Positions 25,569 through 34,397 of a DNA stretch of 64,000 bases are shown here, in pieces. The stretch comes from PHAA01 sp964457945 (GTDB lineage Bacteria; Bacillota; Syntrophomonadia; Syntrophomonadales; Syntrophomonadaceae): the NCBI GenBank assembly GCA_964457945.1, contig CAYWFX010000003.1, positions 62,001-126,000 on the forward strand, read 5' to 3'. The position numbers and the translations under genes are program-made. Numbering within the stretch: position 1 is the stretch's first letter; the number at the start of each line of letters is the position of its first letter. The notes under the pieces were generated by a model that worked only from the letters and a program-made list of their open reading frames with translations, did not search any database and was not told where the DNA came from.

Positions 25569-27287
25569 TTAAAACAGGAAGTACCTCTGCGCCAGGGAAA
25601 GGGTGGCGAGCGGCTCACATGTCAAATGCTTCCCATCTACCCTTACTTCATAAGTCTCAGGGTCAACTTCTATGACTGGGGTGGCATCATTTAAGATCAT
25701 GTCTTTTTTAGATACTAACCTACAGCCTGAAACCGGAGCAATCCTCTTTTGCAGCTTCAATTTTTCAATGGAGCCATTCTCCATAGCCGCATGGGAAACA
25801 AATGTAAGGCAAGTATTATACTTGGCTCCGCCAAAAGCGCCAAACATGTTTCGATAAATAACCGGCTGCGGGGTGGGGATAGATGCATTGGCATCGCCCA
25901 TCTTGCTGGCGATAATGAATCCTCCCTTTACGATCATCTCAGGCTTAACCCCAAACATCGCCGGTTTCCATAGAACGATATCAGCCATTTTATCCTTTTC
26001 CAGGGAACCCACATATGAGGATATCCCATGGGTTATCGCAGGATTGATGGTATATTTGGCAACATACCTCTTCACCCGGAAGTTATCATTCCTGGCAGTA
26101 TCCCCCTCTAAGAAGCCCCGTTGTTTCTTCATTTTATCAGCAGCTTGCCAGGTCCTTATGATAACCTCCCCGACCCTGCCCATGGCCTGGGAATCCGAAC
26201 TCATCATACTAAAAACTCCTAAATCATGGAGAATGTCCTCCGCCGCTATGGTTTCAGGTCTAATCCTTGAATCTGCAAAAGCAACATCCTCACGCACCTT
26301 GCTGTCCAGATGATGACACACCATCAGCATATCTAAATGTTCATCAATAGTATTCACCGTAAAAGGCATCGTTGGGTTGGTAGAAGACGGCAGTACGTTT
26401 GAGAGGGAGGCAATCTTGATGATATCGGGTGCATGTCCGCCACCGGCACCTTCGGTATGGAAGGTATGAATTGTTCTTCCATTAATGGCCCTTATCGTAT
26501 CCTCTATAAATCCCGCTTCATTGAGGGTATCGGTGTGGATTGCCACCTGTACATCAAAGATGTCAGCCACTTTCAAGCAAGTATCGATAGCCTTGGGAGT
26601 TGTTCCCCAGTCTTCATGCAATTTGAGGCCTATCGCCCCGGCCTCAACCTGCTCAACCAGAGGTTGTTCAAAAGAACAATTCCCTTTACCAAGAAAACCT
26701 AGATTCATAGGAAAGCTGTCGGCAGCCTCCAACATGCGATGGATATTGAAAGCCCCCGGGGTGCAGGTGGTGGCATTGGTTCCGTCTGCTGGTCCTGTCC
26801 CGCCACCAATCATCGTTGTAACCCCGCTAAATAATGCGGTTTCAATCTGTTGGGGACAGATAAAATGAATGTGGGTGTCAATCCCACCCGGGGTAGCGAT
26901 AAGCCCTTCACCGGCGATGACCTCTGTGGACGCACCGATGACCAGATCAGGCCCAACGCCATCCATCAGGTCTGGATTCCCGGCCTTCCCGATCCCAACA
27001 ATCTTCCCGTCTCTGATCCCAATATCACCCTTCACAATCCCTAGTGCATCAATTACAACTGCGTTGGTAATCACCAAATCAAGTGCACCGTTCTGTCGTG
27101 AACTGGATGGGGATTGGCCCATGCCGTCGCGGATGGATTTGCCTCCTCCAAACTTGGATTCATCTCCATAAACTGTAAAATCATGTTCAATTTCTATAAT
27201 CAAATCTGTATCCGCCAGCCTTATGCGGTCTCCTTTGGTGGGTCCATACATACCGGCGTATTCCCTGCCCGGCATTTTATAGCTCAT
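25569..27287 (-). CDS. ureC: Urease alpha subunit
   Basis: This is the ~572-residue catalytic subunit hydrolysing urea to ammonia and carbamate with two nickel ions. Visible active-site elements are HIHFICP (metal His pair), GLKLHEDWG (carbamylated Lys), AIHTDTLNEAG, HTFHTEGAGGGHAPD and the mobile flap MVCHHLD with catalytic His. ATG 27287 gives the family start MSYKMPGREYAGMYGPTKG. Its AAAGGAG site is 12 bases away inside the end of ureB. The TTG at 27299 abuts that site and is unlikely to start. No internal damage is seen. Confidence 0.98.
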   Translation of the reverse strand: MSYKMPGREYAGMYGPTKGDRIRLADTDLIIEIEHDFTVYGDESKFGGGKSIRDGMGQSPSSSRQNGALDLVITNAVVIDALGIVKGDIGIRDGKIVGIGKAGNPDLMDGVGPDLVIGASTEVIAGEGLIATPGGIDTHIHFICPQQIETALFSGVTTMIGGGTGPADGTNATTCTPGAFNIHRMLEAADSFPMNLGFLGKGNCSFEQPLVEQVEAGAIGLKLHEDWGTTPKAIDTCLKVADIFDVQVAIHTDTLNEAGFIEDTIRAINGRTIHTFHTEGAGGGHAPDIIKIASLSNVLPSSTNPTMPFTVNTIDEHLDMLMVCHHLDSKVREDVAFADSRIRPETIAAEDILHDLGVFSMMSSDSQAMGRVGEVIIRTWQAADKMKKQRGFLEGDTARNDNFRVKRYVAKYTINPAITHGISSYVGSLEKDKMADIVLWKPAMFGVKPEMIVKGGFIIASKMGDANASIPTPQPVIYRNMFGAFGGAKYNTCLTFVSHAAMENGSIEKLKLQKRIAPVSGCRLVSKKDMILNDATPVIEVDPETYEVRVDGKHLTCEPLATLSLAQRYFLF

Positions 27288-27291
27288 GTGA

Positions 27292-27663
27292 TCATTCAAC
27301 TCCTTTGAATCCTAAATTTTTAGACTTCAAAATGGCATTCATAAATATTTCTTGGTCACTTATACTTCCTGCTGTCAGATCATTCAAGCCGTGAATGATT
27401 TTTTCTCCTCCAATGGAAACCAACTCAATCTCTTTCTCTTCCCCCGGTTCAAATCTGACCGTCGTTCCGGAAGGAATGTTAAGTCTCATACCGAATGCCT
27501 TATTTCTCGCAAACAACAGACATTTATTTACTTCAAAAAAATGAAAATGTGATCCTATCTGAACAGGTCTATCTCCAGTATTGGAAACCTGGAGTTGGAC
27601 TTTATCCCGGTTACTGTTCAAGATAATAAATTCGTTATGAATGAAATACTCTCCCGGTATCAT
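27292..27663 (-). CDS. ureB: Urease beta subunit
   Basis: This 123-residue structural subunit starts MIPGEYFIHNEFI and contains the conserved NTGDRPVQIGSHFHFFEVN and GTTVRFEPGEEKEIELV. Its last codons (GGA GTT GAA TGA) contain the ribosome site of ureC, tying their translation together. UreA, UreB and UreC are separate polypeptides here, as in most bacteria. Confidence 0.97.
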   Translation of the reverse strand: MIPGEYFIHNEFIILNSNRDKVQLQVSNTGDRPVQIGSHFHFFEVNKCLLFARNKAFGMRLNIPSGTTVRFEPGEEKEIELVSIGGEKIIHGLNDLTAGSISDQEIFMNAILKSKNLGFKGVE

Positions 27664-27706
27664 TAAGCTTTTCCCCTCCCTCTTAAGAGTCTATTCCTAT
27701 ACATCA

Positions 27707-28009
27707 TCATCGTATGGGATTATGGACAGTAACCAGCTTGGTCCCATCGGGGAAGGTTGCCTCAATCTGAATTTCGTGAATCATGGAATCTACTCCCTCC
27801 ATCACGTCATTCCTGGTAAGGAACTGTGCTCCCAAGCGCATTAACTCAGTAACGGTTTTTCCGTCTCGGGCGCCTTCCATTAACTCTGCACTGATCAAGG
27901 CAATGGCCTCAGGATAATTTAGTTTCAGTCCTCTATCTTTTCTCTTTCTGGCCAGTTCTCCGGCAAAGTGCAGCATCATTTTTTCACTCTCTCTGGTTGT
28001 TAAGTGCAC
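27707..28009 (-). CDS. ureA: Urease gamma subunit
   Basis: This 100-residue subunit has the conserved LARKRKDRGLKLNYPEAIALIS and TFPDGTKLVTVHNPIR ending. GTG 28009 gives the canonical start (M/V)HLTTRE and has AGGTGATG just upstream. The TTG at 28012 is too close to that site. The gap to urtE is only 58 bp with no terminator, so urease genes and transporter genes are probably co-transcribed. Confidence 0.96.
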   Translation of the reverse strand: MHLTTRESEKMMLHFAGELARKRKDRGLKLNYPEAIALISAELMEGARDGKTVTELMRLGAQFLTRNDVMEGVDSMIHEIQIEATFPDGTKLVTVHNPIR

Positions 28010-28067
28010 CAATCATCACCTACCTCTAAAGAAACTCCCTCTTCATCAGAGTAAAATTCCTAATTAT

Positions 28068-28757
28068 TTAAATCGCTACCTTCTCCTGCATTTTGGAGAG
28101 ATCAATATCCTTGCTGTTCCCCTCCATAACAATGCTCCCCTTATCCATTACATAACAGTAATCAGCAACCTCCATAACAAAGTCAATGTATTGCTCAACA
28201 ATCAGCATGCTTATATTCCCCTGGCCTTTAAGCTGCTTAATTACTTTAGCAATTTCCTGAATGATTGAAGGCTGAATTCCCTCTGTAGGTTCATCTAATA
28301 AAAGTAGTTTCGGGGTTGATACCAGAGCCCTGGCAATTGCCAATTGCTGTTGCTGTCCACCGCTTAAAGCACCTCCTTTTCTCTTCAGCATAGTTTTTAA
28401 GACTGGGAACAGATCAAAAATACTTTCGTCTAATACAGCCCTTCTATTTCTCTCAAGTCCCAGAAGCAAGTTTTCGTAAACGCTTAGCTGGGGAAAGATA
28501 TCACGGCCCTGGGGTACATATCCAATCCCTTGCAAGGCTCGGCTGTAAGTTGGCATTTTAGATATCTCGGTTGCGTCCAGTGAAATGCCGCCGTAAGGTG
28601 TCTTCACCAGACCCATAACACTTTTCAAAAATGTAGTTTTCCCAACCCCATTCCTGCCCAGAAGACAAACCACCTGCCCCTCATTGATCCTCAAACTTAT
28701 ATCATTCAGGACGATACTCTCTCCATAATACGCACTTAAATGACTAACCCTAAGCAA
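28068..28757 (-). CDS. urtE: Urea ABC transporter ATPase UrtE
   Basis: This 229-residue LivF-type ATPase has Walker A GRNGVGKTT, signature LSGGQQQQLAIARAL and Walker B LLLLDEPTEGIQPS. The context with urtABCD and urease identifies urea as the likely substrate rather than branched-chain amino acids. It starts two bases after the urtD stop. Confidence 0.93.
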   Translation of the reverse strand: MLRVSHLSAYYGESIVLNDISLRINEGQVVCLLGRNGVGKTTFLKSVMGLVKTPYGGISLDATEISKMPTYSRALQGIGYVPQGRDIFPQLSVYENLLLGLERNRRAVLDESIFDLFPVLKTMLKRKGGALSGGQQQQLAIARALVSTPKLLLLDEPTEGIQPSIIQEIAKVIKQLKGQGNISMLIVEQYIDFVMEVADYCYVMDKGSIVMEGNSKDIDLSKMQEKVAI

Positions 28758-28759
28758 CC

Positions 28760-29506
28760 CTATTCACCACCTCTTCCCAAATAAACCTCAATAACTTTGG
28801 GGTTATTTTGAACTTTCTCCATATCACCCTCGTCCAGAAGCGCTCCTTCATGAAGGACTGTTACAGTACTGGCAAATTCCCGAACGAAGTTCATATCGTG
28901 TTCTACAACCACAACGGAGCATTCCTGGGAAATTTCTTGGAGAAGTTCACCGGTCTTTTCTGTTTCCTCTCTTCCCATGCCCGCTACCGGTTCATCCAAG
29001 AGCATAATTTCCGGCTGTTGAACGAGGAGCATTCCTATTTCCAGCCATTGTTTCTCCCCATGAGACAAAAACCCTGGCATCCAATTTCTTTTTTCATATA
29101 AACCAATGGTGCTGAGCACCTGTTCAATTCTTTCTATTGCCTCCTTACCAAGGGTGGAGAAAAGGGTGGAGAAAACAGACCTGTTCTTTCCGGCTGCCAG
29201 TTCCATATTTTCATAAATTGTTAATCCGTTAAAAACAGAAGCCACCTGGAATTTCCTTCCAATTCCTAGTTCGACGATTTTATGTTCCGATAGCTTGGTT
29301 ACGTCATTACTGTCCTTGAAAATAATGTTTCCCTCAGCTGGTTTGACCCGTCCGCAAATTGCATCCAGCAGGGTAGTCTTACCAGCCCCATTGGGCCCAA
29401 TAAAGAAATGCATCTCTCCTGTTTTTACTGAAGTAGTCAGATGATTCACCGCTTTGAATCCATCAAAACTAACCGTCAAATCATTGACTTCTAAAAGTGT
29501 CTCCAT
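28760..29506 (-). CDS. urtD: Urea ABC transporter ATPase UrtD
   Basis: This 248-residue LivG-type ATPase has Walker A GPNGAGKTT, signature LSHGEKQWLEIGM and Walker B IMLLDEPVAGMG. LSHGEKQWLEIGM is characteristic of UrtD. ATG 29506 shares one base with the urtC TAA (TAATG), with AAAAGGAGG in front. The longer open frame to 29638 simply reads through urtC. Confidence 0.93.
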   Translation of the reverse strand: METLLEVNDLTVSFDGFKAVNHLTTSVKTGEMHFFIGPNGAGKTTLLDAICGRVKPAEGNIIFKDSNDVTKLSEHKIVELGIGRKFQVASVFNGLTIYENMELAAGKNRSVFSTLFSTLGKEAIERIEQVLSTIGLYEKRNWMPGFLSHGEKQWLEIGMLLVQQPEIMLLDEPVAGMGREETEKTGELLQEISQECSVVVVEHDMNFVREFASTVTVLHEGALLDEGDMEKVQNNPKVIEVYLGRGGE

Positions 29507-30576
29507 TATAATTCCTCCTTTTCTTGGCTGTTCGTTAACTTTCCAATTCTCATCCTCATTTGCTGGTAAATTCCCACCAGTCCGGTTGGCATGAAAACGA
29601 CAACTGCGATAAAGGCAAACCCGATAAAATAAGACCATATATCGGGAAAGCTTTCACTAACTCCGCTCTTTAGCGAATTAACCAGGATTGCCCCAATAAT
29701 GCCTCCAATCAAGCTTCCACGCCCACCGATGGCTACCCATATAACCATTTCCACCGATGGGACAATTCCCATTTCTGCAGGCGAGATAATTCCGACCTGA
29801 GGTACAAATATAGCTCCAGCCAATCCGGCCAGCCCTGCCGAAACACAATATACAAATACCTTGTAGACTGCTGGATTGTAACCTGAAAATCTGACTCTGT
29901 TTTCACCATCTCTGATGGCAATCAATACTTTTCCGGTGCGACTGTTTATGATGAATCTACAAAACAGATATGCTGCTAATAGCAAGAACACCGTTACATA
30001 ATATAGTCCAATCTTGGTTGAGGCATTTATAAGAGGAAAGCCAAAAATGGTTTTAAAATTGGTAATTCCATTTGTTCCGCCAGTAAAAGCCTGTTGCCCA
30101 ATAAAGAGAACCACAAATATTATGGAAAGAGCTTGGCTAAGGATGGAGAAATATACTCCCCGAATCCGGTTTTTAAAAGTCAAGGAACCGACAATAAAAG
30201 CTAATAAAACCGGTATAACAATGGTCATAGCCATTGCATATGGCGCTGATGCAAAGGGCTTCCAAAACCAGGGCAATGATTCCAGTCCGCTCCATGACAT
30301 GAAATCCGGCAGCTTGCCCCCACTGGATTCCAATTTTAGATACATGGCCATACAATAGGCTCCTAAACCAAAATACACCCCATGCCCCAAACTGAGGATC
30401 CCCGTATATCCCCAAATCAGGTCAATTCCGAGAGCCAGGATAGCAAAAGCCACAAATTCACCCAGCAGATTGGTTCTGAATTCGGATAAAAACAAAGGTG
30501 CCAGGCACAACAGCACAAATATGGTAATGGCAGAAACATTCTTTTCCTGCAGGTAATTCTTAATTTTTATCATCAT
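29506..30576 (-). CDS. urtC: Urea ABC transporter permease UrtC
   Basis: This ~356-residue LivM-type permease has about ten membrane helices, with AILALGIDLIWGYTGILSLGHG near residue 45 and a C-terminal GRGSLIGGIIGAILVN. The start is uncertain: ATG 30576 or 30573 with GAGGTGG upstream, or GTG 30591. It lies directly after urtB (21 bp) and overlaps urtD by one base. Confidence 0.92.
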   Translation of the reverse strand: MMIKIKNYLQEKNVSAITIFVLLCLAPLFLSEFRTNLLGEFVAFAILALGIDLIWGYTGILSLGHGVYFGLGAYCMAMYLKLESSGGKLPDFMSWSGLESLPWFWKPFASAPYAMAMTIVIPVLLAFIVGSLTFKNRIRGVYFSILSQALSIIFVVLFIGQQAFTGGTNGITNFKTIFGFPLINASTKIGLYYVTVFLLLAAYLFCRFIINSRTGKVLIAIRDGENRVRFSGYNPAVYKVFVYCVSAGLAGLAGAIFVPQVGIISPAEMGIVPSVEMVIWVAIGGRGSLIGGIIGAILVNSLKSGVSESFPDIWSYFIGFAFIAVVVFMPTGLVGIYQQMRMRIGKLTNSQEKEEL

Positions 30577-30597
30577 AAATACACTTTCCACCTCACC

Positions 30598-31518
30598 TTA
30601 CTCATCAAGATCACGGCTGCTGATGGTAAATAGGCCCTGGGGTTTCCATTGCAGAAATATAATTACCAATAAAAACACCAATACTTTTCCCAGGGAGGCA
30701 TTGGTAAGAAATTCGAAGCTAGTCGTACCGATTCCGATGATGACAGCTCCTGCCACAGTTCCTATGATTCTGCCGATACCACCTAAAACTACCACCATGA
30801 AGGTATCGACCAAATAATATGTACCCAGGGTTGGCCCTATTGACCCAAGCAGCGTAAGTGCACAGCCTGATACACCCGCCAATCCTGAGCCAAGCGCAAA
30901 AGTCATAGCATCGACTCTTCTGGTATTAATGCCCAGGCTTTCGGCCATGCTTCTGTTCTGCATCACTGCCCTGATCCTGCGTCCACTGGCGGTCTTGTAT
31001 AGAAAGTAGTAAACACCCAGTATACAAAATGCTACAAGTAAAATAATAAACAGTCTTTTGAAAGGAAGCTGCAGATTTCCCGTCAGAAGAATGCCGCCAT
31101 TCAGCCATTGGGGACTCTTGACATCCACATTAGGAGCCCCAAAGATACTTCTGGCCAACTGCTGCAAAACCAGACTAACTCCCCAGGTAGCCAGCATACT
31201 GTCAAGGGTTCTTCCATAAAGACGCTTGATTATGGTAATTTCAAGCAAGTATCCTGCCAGAGCGGTAATAAGAAAAGCAGCCGGTATAGCAAAAATAAAA
31301 TAGCTATCCAAGTGACTTTTATCGAAACAGCTGGCAAAGATATTCTGGATTATATAGGTTACATAGGCACCAATCATAATGAATTCGCCATGGGCCATGT
31401 TGATAATCTTCATCAGGCCAAAAGTGATGGCAAGTCCAAGAGCTGCGAGCATAAGAATAGAACTCACGCTGATACCGTTAAATATTTGCATCATATAGGT
31501 ACTTACATAGGTACTCAT
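30598..31518 (-). CDS. urtB: Urea ABC transporter permease UrtB
   Basis: This ~306-residue LivH-type permease has about eight helices. The start MSTYVSTYMMQIFNGISVSS and the segments LGLAITFGLMKIINMAHGEF and GRIIGTVAGAVIIGIG fit the UrtB family. ATG 31518 has a GGAGAG site at long spacing. The frame extends upstream to 31584 without family support. It lies 76 bp downstream of urtA, a gap containing an imperfect inverted repeat (TGCACAGG...CCTGTGCA around 31550-31581) that could shape processing so that UrtA is made in excess. Confidence 0.92.
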   Translation of the reverse strand: MSTYVSTYMMQIFNGISVSSILMLAALGLAITFGLMKIINMAHGEFIMIGAYVTYIIQNIFASCFDKSHLDSYFIFAIPAAFLITALAGYLLEITIIKRLYGRTLDSMLATWGVSLVLQQLARSIFGAPNVDVKSPQWLNGGILLTGNLQLPFKRLFIILLVAFCILGVYYFLYKTASGRRIRAVMQNRSMAESLGINTRRVDAMTFALGSGLAGVSGCALTLLGSIGPTLGTYYLVDTFMVVVLGGIGRIIGTVAGAVIIGIGTTSFEFLTNASLGKVLVFLLVIIFLQWKPQGLFTISSRDLDE

Positions 31519-31594
31519 AGTTCCATTCACTCTCCAATATCTTTGCCTGTGCAGATGGTATTTTTTTGTTTTCTGCACAGGCAAAACTGCTTTA

Positions 31595-32815
31595 TTAGTT
31601 GCTTAAACCTTTAGCCCAATCGTAGGTCTTGAGATATGGATCCGGTCTTACAGAATCTCCGGTGCTCCAAATTTCCTTTATCATGCCATCTGCCTGAACC
31701 TCTCCAATTCTTACCGGTTTCCAAAGATGCTGATTTTCGCCCTCTATCTTTACCAGGCCCTCTGGTGCTTTGAATTCAAGGCCTTGGGCGGCTGCTTTTA
31801 CCTTATCCACATCGGTCGAGCCTGCTTTTTCCACAGCTGCCGCCCACAGGTATACCCCGTCATAAGCCGCTTCTATTGGATCATCGGTTACTCGATCCTT
31901 CCCGTACTTCTCCTTATATTTGCTTACAAAAACTTTGTTTTCAGGAGTATCTGTAGTTTGATAGTAGTTCCATGAAACCAGATGACCTATCATGTTATCA
32001 GCACCAATGCCGCGGATTTCCTCTTCTGCAACACTAACCGAGCAGGTGGTAAGATCTTTTGCAGTAATTCCTGCATCCTTAAGCTGCTTGAAGAACGCCA
32101 CATTACTATCTCCGTTCAAGGTGTTGAAGACAACGTCCGGTTTGGCTGTCTTAATCTTGTTGACAATGGTGCTATAGTCGGTGTGTCCCAGTGGCGTATA
32201 CTCTTCTGCCACCAGCTGCCCCCCCATAGCTGTTAGCTCGGCTTTGATTATTTTATTGGCGGTTCTCGGGAAAACGTAATCAGAACCAATAAGGAAGAAC
32301 TTTTTACCTTTATTTTTTAGCAGCCATTCCACTGCCGGCACGATTTGCTGATTCGGGGCTGCGCCCATATAGAATATGTTTGGCGATGCTTCCATTCCTT
32401 CATACTGAACCGGATACCATAGCAGGCCCTTATTTTCCTCGAATACAGGAAGTACCGCTTTACGGCTTGCTGAAGTCCAACATCCAAATACAGTGACTAC
32501 CTTATCATTTTGTAAAAGCTTCTTGGCTTTTTCAGCAAATTTGGGCCAATCTGAAGCACCATCTTCAACAATGGGCTGAATCTTTTTGCCAAGTACCCCA
32601 CCCTTGGCATTGATTTCCTCAATGGCCATCATCTCGGCATCTTTAACAGACACTTCACTAATGGCCATCGTTCCACTAAGAGAATGCAAAATACCAACTT
32701 TTATGGTATCATCTGCACTCTTATTGGCAGTCGTTTCGACGGACTTTTTAGAGCTACATCCTGTCATCAACATTGATGCCACCAGCAATATAGAGATCAC
32801 AGTAATGGCCTTCAT
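31595..32815 (-). CDS. urtA: Urea ABC transporter substrate-binding lipoprotein UrtA
   Basis: This 406-residue binding protein has signal ISILLVASMLMTGC, a lipoprotein lipobox with Cys near residue 19, so it is anchored outside the membrane. The mature protein is a type I periplasmic-binding fold (IKVGILHSLSGTMAISEVSVKD, VFGCWTSASRKAVLPVFEE, LLWYPVQYEGMEASPNIFYMGAAPNQQ). These segments are characteristic of urea/short-amide receptors. ATG 32815 has AAAGGT upstream. The frame extends to 32923, but that part is leader RNA with the proximal structured element. Confidence 0.95.
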   Translation of the reverse strand: MKAITVISILLVASMLMTGCSSKKSVETTANKSADDTIKVGILHSLSGTMAISEVSVKDAEMMAIEEINAKGGVLGKKIQPIVEDGASDWPKFAEKAKKLLQNDKVVTVFGCWTSASRKAVLPVFEENKGLLWYPVQYEGMEASPNIFYMGAAPNQQIVPAVEWLLKNKGKKFFLIGSDYVFPRTANKIIKAELTAMGGQLVAEEYTPLGHTDYSTIVNKIKTAKPDVVFNTLNGDSNVAFFKQLKDAGITAKDLTTCSVSVAEEEIRGIGADNMIGHLVSWNYYQTTDTPENKVFVSKYKEKYGKDRVTDDPIEAAYDGVYLWAAAVEKAGSTDVDKVKAAAQGLEFKAPEGLVKIEGENQHLWKPVRIGEVQADGMIKEIWSTGDSVRPDPYLKTYDWAKGLSN

Positions 32816-32919
32816 CCTTGACCTTTTTAACAATATACTTCTCACCCCAATGACCACCCTTCGATTTTTATTATCAGCTTCTGATAAAACAACACACCTG
32901 ACTAAAGATCTCACAAACA

Positions 32920-32988
32920 ACAAAAGGCGCTACCAACAATGCACTCATTCCTTTATGGAACTTACATTGGTTTTAGCGCCTATGCTAT
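32920..32988 (-). ncRNA. Structured leader element, urtA-proximal copy (candidate riboswitch/attenuator)
   Basis: Read on the reverse strand, AGGCGCTA and TAGCGCCT close an 8-bp stem. Inside are CAATG/CATTG, and at the tip TTCC-ATAAA-GGAA. AAAC faces TTGG between the first two stems, and GTAAG faces TGAGTG between the next two. The outer stem is followed by TTTTGTTGTTT, so the element could itself act as a terminator. It lies about 105 bp upstream of the urtA start. A second copy with the same architecture is 173 bp further upstream. I recognise no known riboswitch class. Confidence 0.65.
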
Positions 32989-33092
32989 GTTTACTTGGAT
33001 AAATCAGTTATCCCAATTTAATCTGGTAAAACAATACACATTTCATGGCCATGAATGTTATGTTTAATTGATGACTACAACTCTTATAAATA

Positions 33093-33163
33093 ACTAAAGG
33101 CGCTACCAGCAATGCACACATTCCTTTACGGAATTTTACATTGGCTTTAGCGCCTATGCTATA
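33093..33163 (-). ncRNA. Structured leader element, urtA-distal copy
   Basis: This is the second copy of the element at 32920-32988. The closing stem AGGCGCTA/TAGCGCCT and inner stem CAATG/CATTG are identical. The tip is ATTCC-GTAAA-GGAAT, where the loop base and one stem pair differ from the proximal copy while pairing is kept. AAGC faces CTGG, and GTAAA faces TGTGTG. Both copies share ATAGCAT just 5' of the outer stem and a T-rich 3' flank. Tandem arrangement upstream of a complete urea-use operon suggests ligand- or protein-controlled attenuation. The rest of the 32816-33314 gap is AT-rich with no clear promoter. Confidence 0.65.
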
Positions 33164-33314
33164 TTAGGTTATTCACGAGAAGAATAGTCATCAACTTATA
33201 TTATGAATTTTATCTGTTCGCTCTAAAACATACTACACCATAAACAAGTTATTTTACTGCAATTTTCTGCAATGTTGAAGTTCGGCACTTATTAATAGCA
33301 CACGCAGCAATATG

Positions 33315-34397
33315 CTATTTATTCATTTTTCTGAATTCTATCGGAGTATATCCGGTATAGTCTTTAAACAAGCGGGCGAAATAATCCGGCTTACTATATC
33401 CCAGCTTTTCACTTACTTCATAGTTTTTATATGCACCCGTTCTAATTAAATTCTTGGCATGTTCCATTTTGACCTTTGTGACATAATCATGAAAATTATG
33501 CCCTGTCTTATGTTTAAAAAGCTTTCCGACATAATCCTTGCTAATATTTAATTCCTTGGCAACCATTTCAAGTTTGATGTTTTCTTCAACATGGTTAAAA
33601 ACATAAGCACTAGTTTTCCTGACAATTCCATCTATCTGGTGAAGTTCGTATTTTTTAATCATTTCCAGCATTCTGTCTACACATCCTACGAATAGGGTTT
33701 GAATTTCATCAAGACGCTGAATATTGGTAATCGAAGCTTTAATAGATACACCTTCAATTTTGTCAAGCCAAGGAAAAACCGAATATATTCCCTCACTTAT
33801 TTCTAAGATCATATTTTCAATTAGTCTTCCTATTTTAAACCCATCCTGTCCAAGTGCACCAACCACCTCACCAAATGTCTCTTGCGCCTCGTCCACAGCC
33901 TCTGAACTTCCTGACAGTAAGAGTACGGTAATCTTCTTATTGCGGTTCTTCGGAGAATAAAGTTTAAGGCTTTCTTCAAGCTGCTTCTTCTCCTCCTCAA
34001 CTCTATTCTTTTGCAAATTCTTGAAATCTAAATGCATCTGTACTCTTTTCAATGTGTCCCCCAAAACATCATCGTTTATAGGCTTGGTCATATAATCAAA
34101 CACGCCCAGACGTATGCCCTGTTTCGCATAGTTAAAATCACTGTGAGTGCTTAAAAATATGACACAGATATCCCATTCCAGAATATTTAGCTCGGTTAAT
34201 AACTCTATCCCATCCATGCCCGGCATTTTAATATCAGTCAGCAGTAGATCGAAGTGATTGACGGCTAGCTTTTTTAGGGCCTCTTTTCCATCACTAGCTT
34301 CGTCTACAATAGATAGTCCATAGGAATCCCAATTTTTATATCGTTTAAGCATATATCTTACCGTTTTATCATCATCAACAATCAATACTCTATACAT
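33315..34397 (-). CDS. Response regulator with AraC-type DNA-binding domain
   Basis: This 360-residue regulator has a receiver at 1-120 (VDDDKTVRYML, phosphoacceptor Asp in LLLTDIKMPGMDG, STHSD, DYMTKPIND), a linker with coiled-coil character (KNLQKNRVEEEKKQLEESL), a middle region, and a C-terminal AraC double HTH (ENIKLEMVAKELNISKDYVGKLFKHKTG; EVSEKLGYSKPDYFARLFKDYTG). It overlaps the upstream hybrid kinase gene by 8 bp. Lying just upstream of the urt-ure operon on the same strand, the pair may control it, but that is inferred from position only. Confidence 0.92.
   Translation of the reverse strand: MYRVLIVDDDKTVRYMLKRYKNWDSYGLSIVDEASDGKEALKKLAVNHFDLLLTDIKMPGMDGIELLTELNILEWDICVIFLSTHSDFNYAKQGIRLGVFDYMTKPINDDVLGDTLKRVQMHLDFKNLQKNRVEEEKKQLEESLKLYSPKNRNKKITVLLLSGSSEAVDEAQETFGEVVGALGQDGFKIGRLIENMILEISEGIYSVFPWLDKIEGVSIKASITNIQRLDEIQTLFVGCVDRMLEMIKKYELHQIDGIVRKTSAYVFNHVEENIKLEMVAKELNISKDYVGKLFKHKTGHNFHDYVTKVKMEHAKNLIRTGAYKNYEVSEKLGYSKPDYFARLFKDYTGYTPIEFRKMNK

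Noticed and set aside
25672..27308. Several long forward ORFs antisense to ureC
   Set aside because: They are shadows of codon bias in the opposite strand, and none has a start site or recognisable domain.
32816..32923. N-terminal extension of urtA
   Set aside because: The frame is open by chance through the leader RNA. The lipoprotein signal begins at ATG 32815.
33175..33314. Possible sigma-54 promoter for the urea operon
   Set aside because: I looked for TGGC-N8-TTGC on the reverse strand and found only partial matches with wrong spacing.
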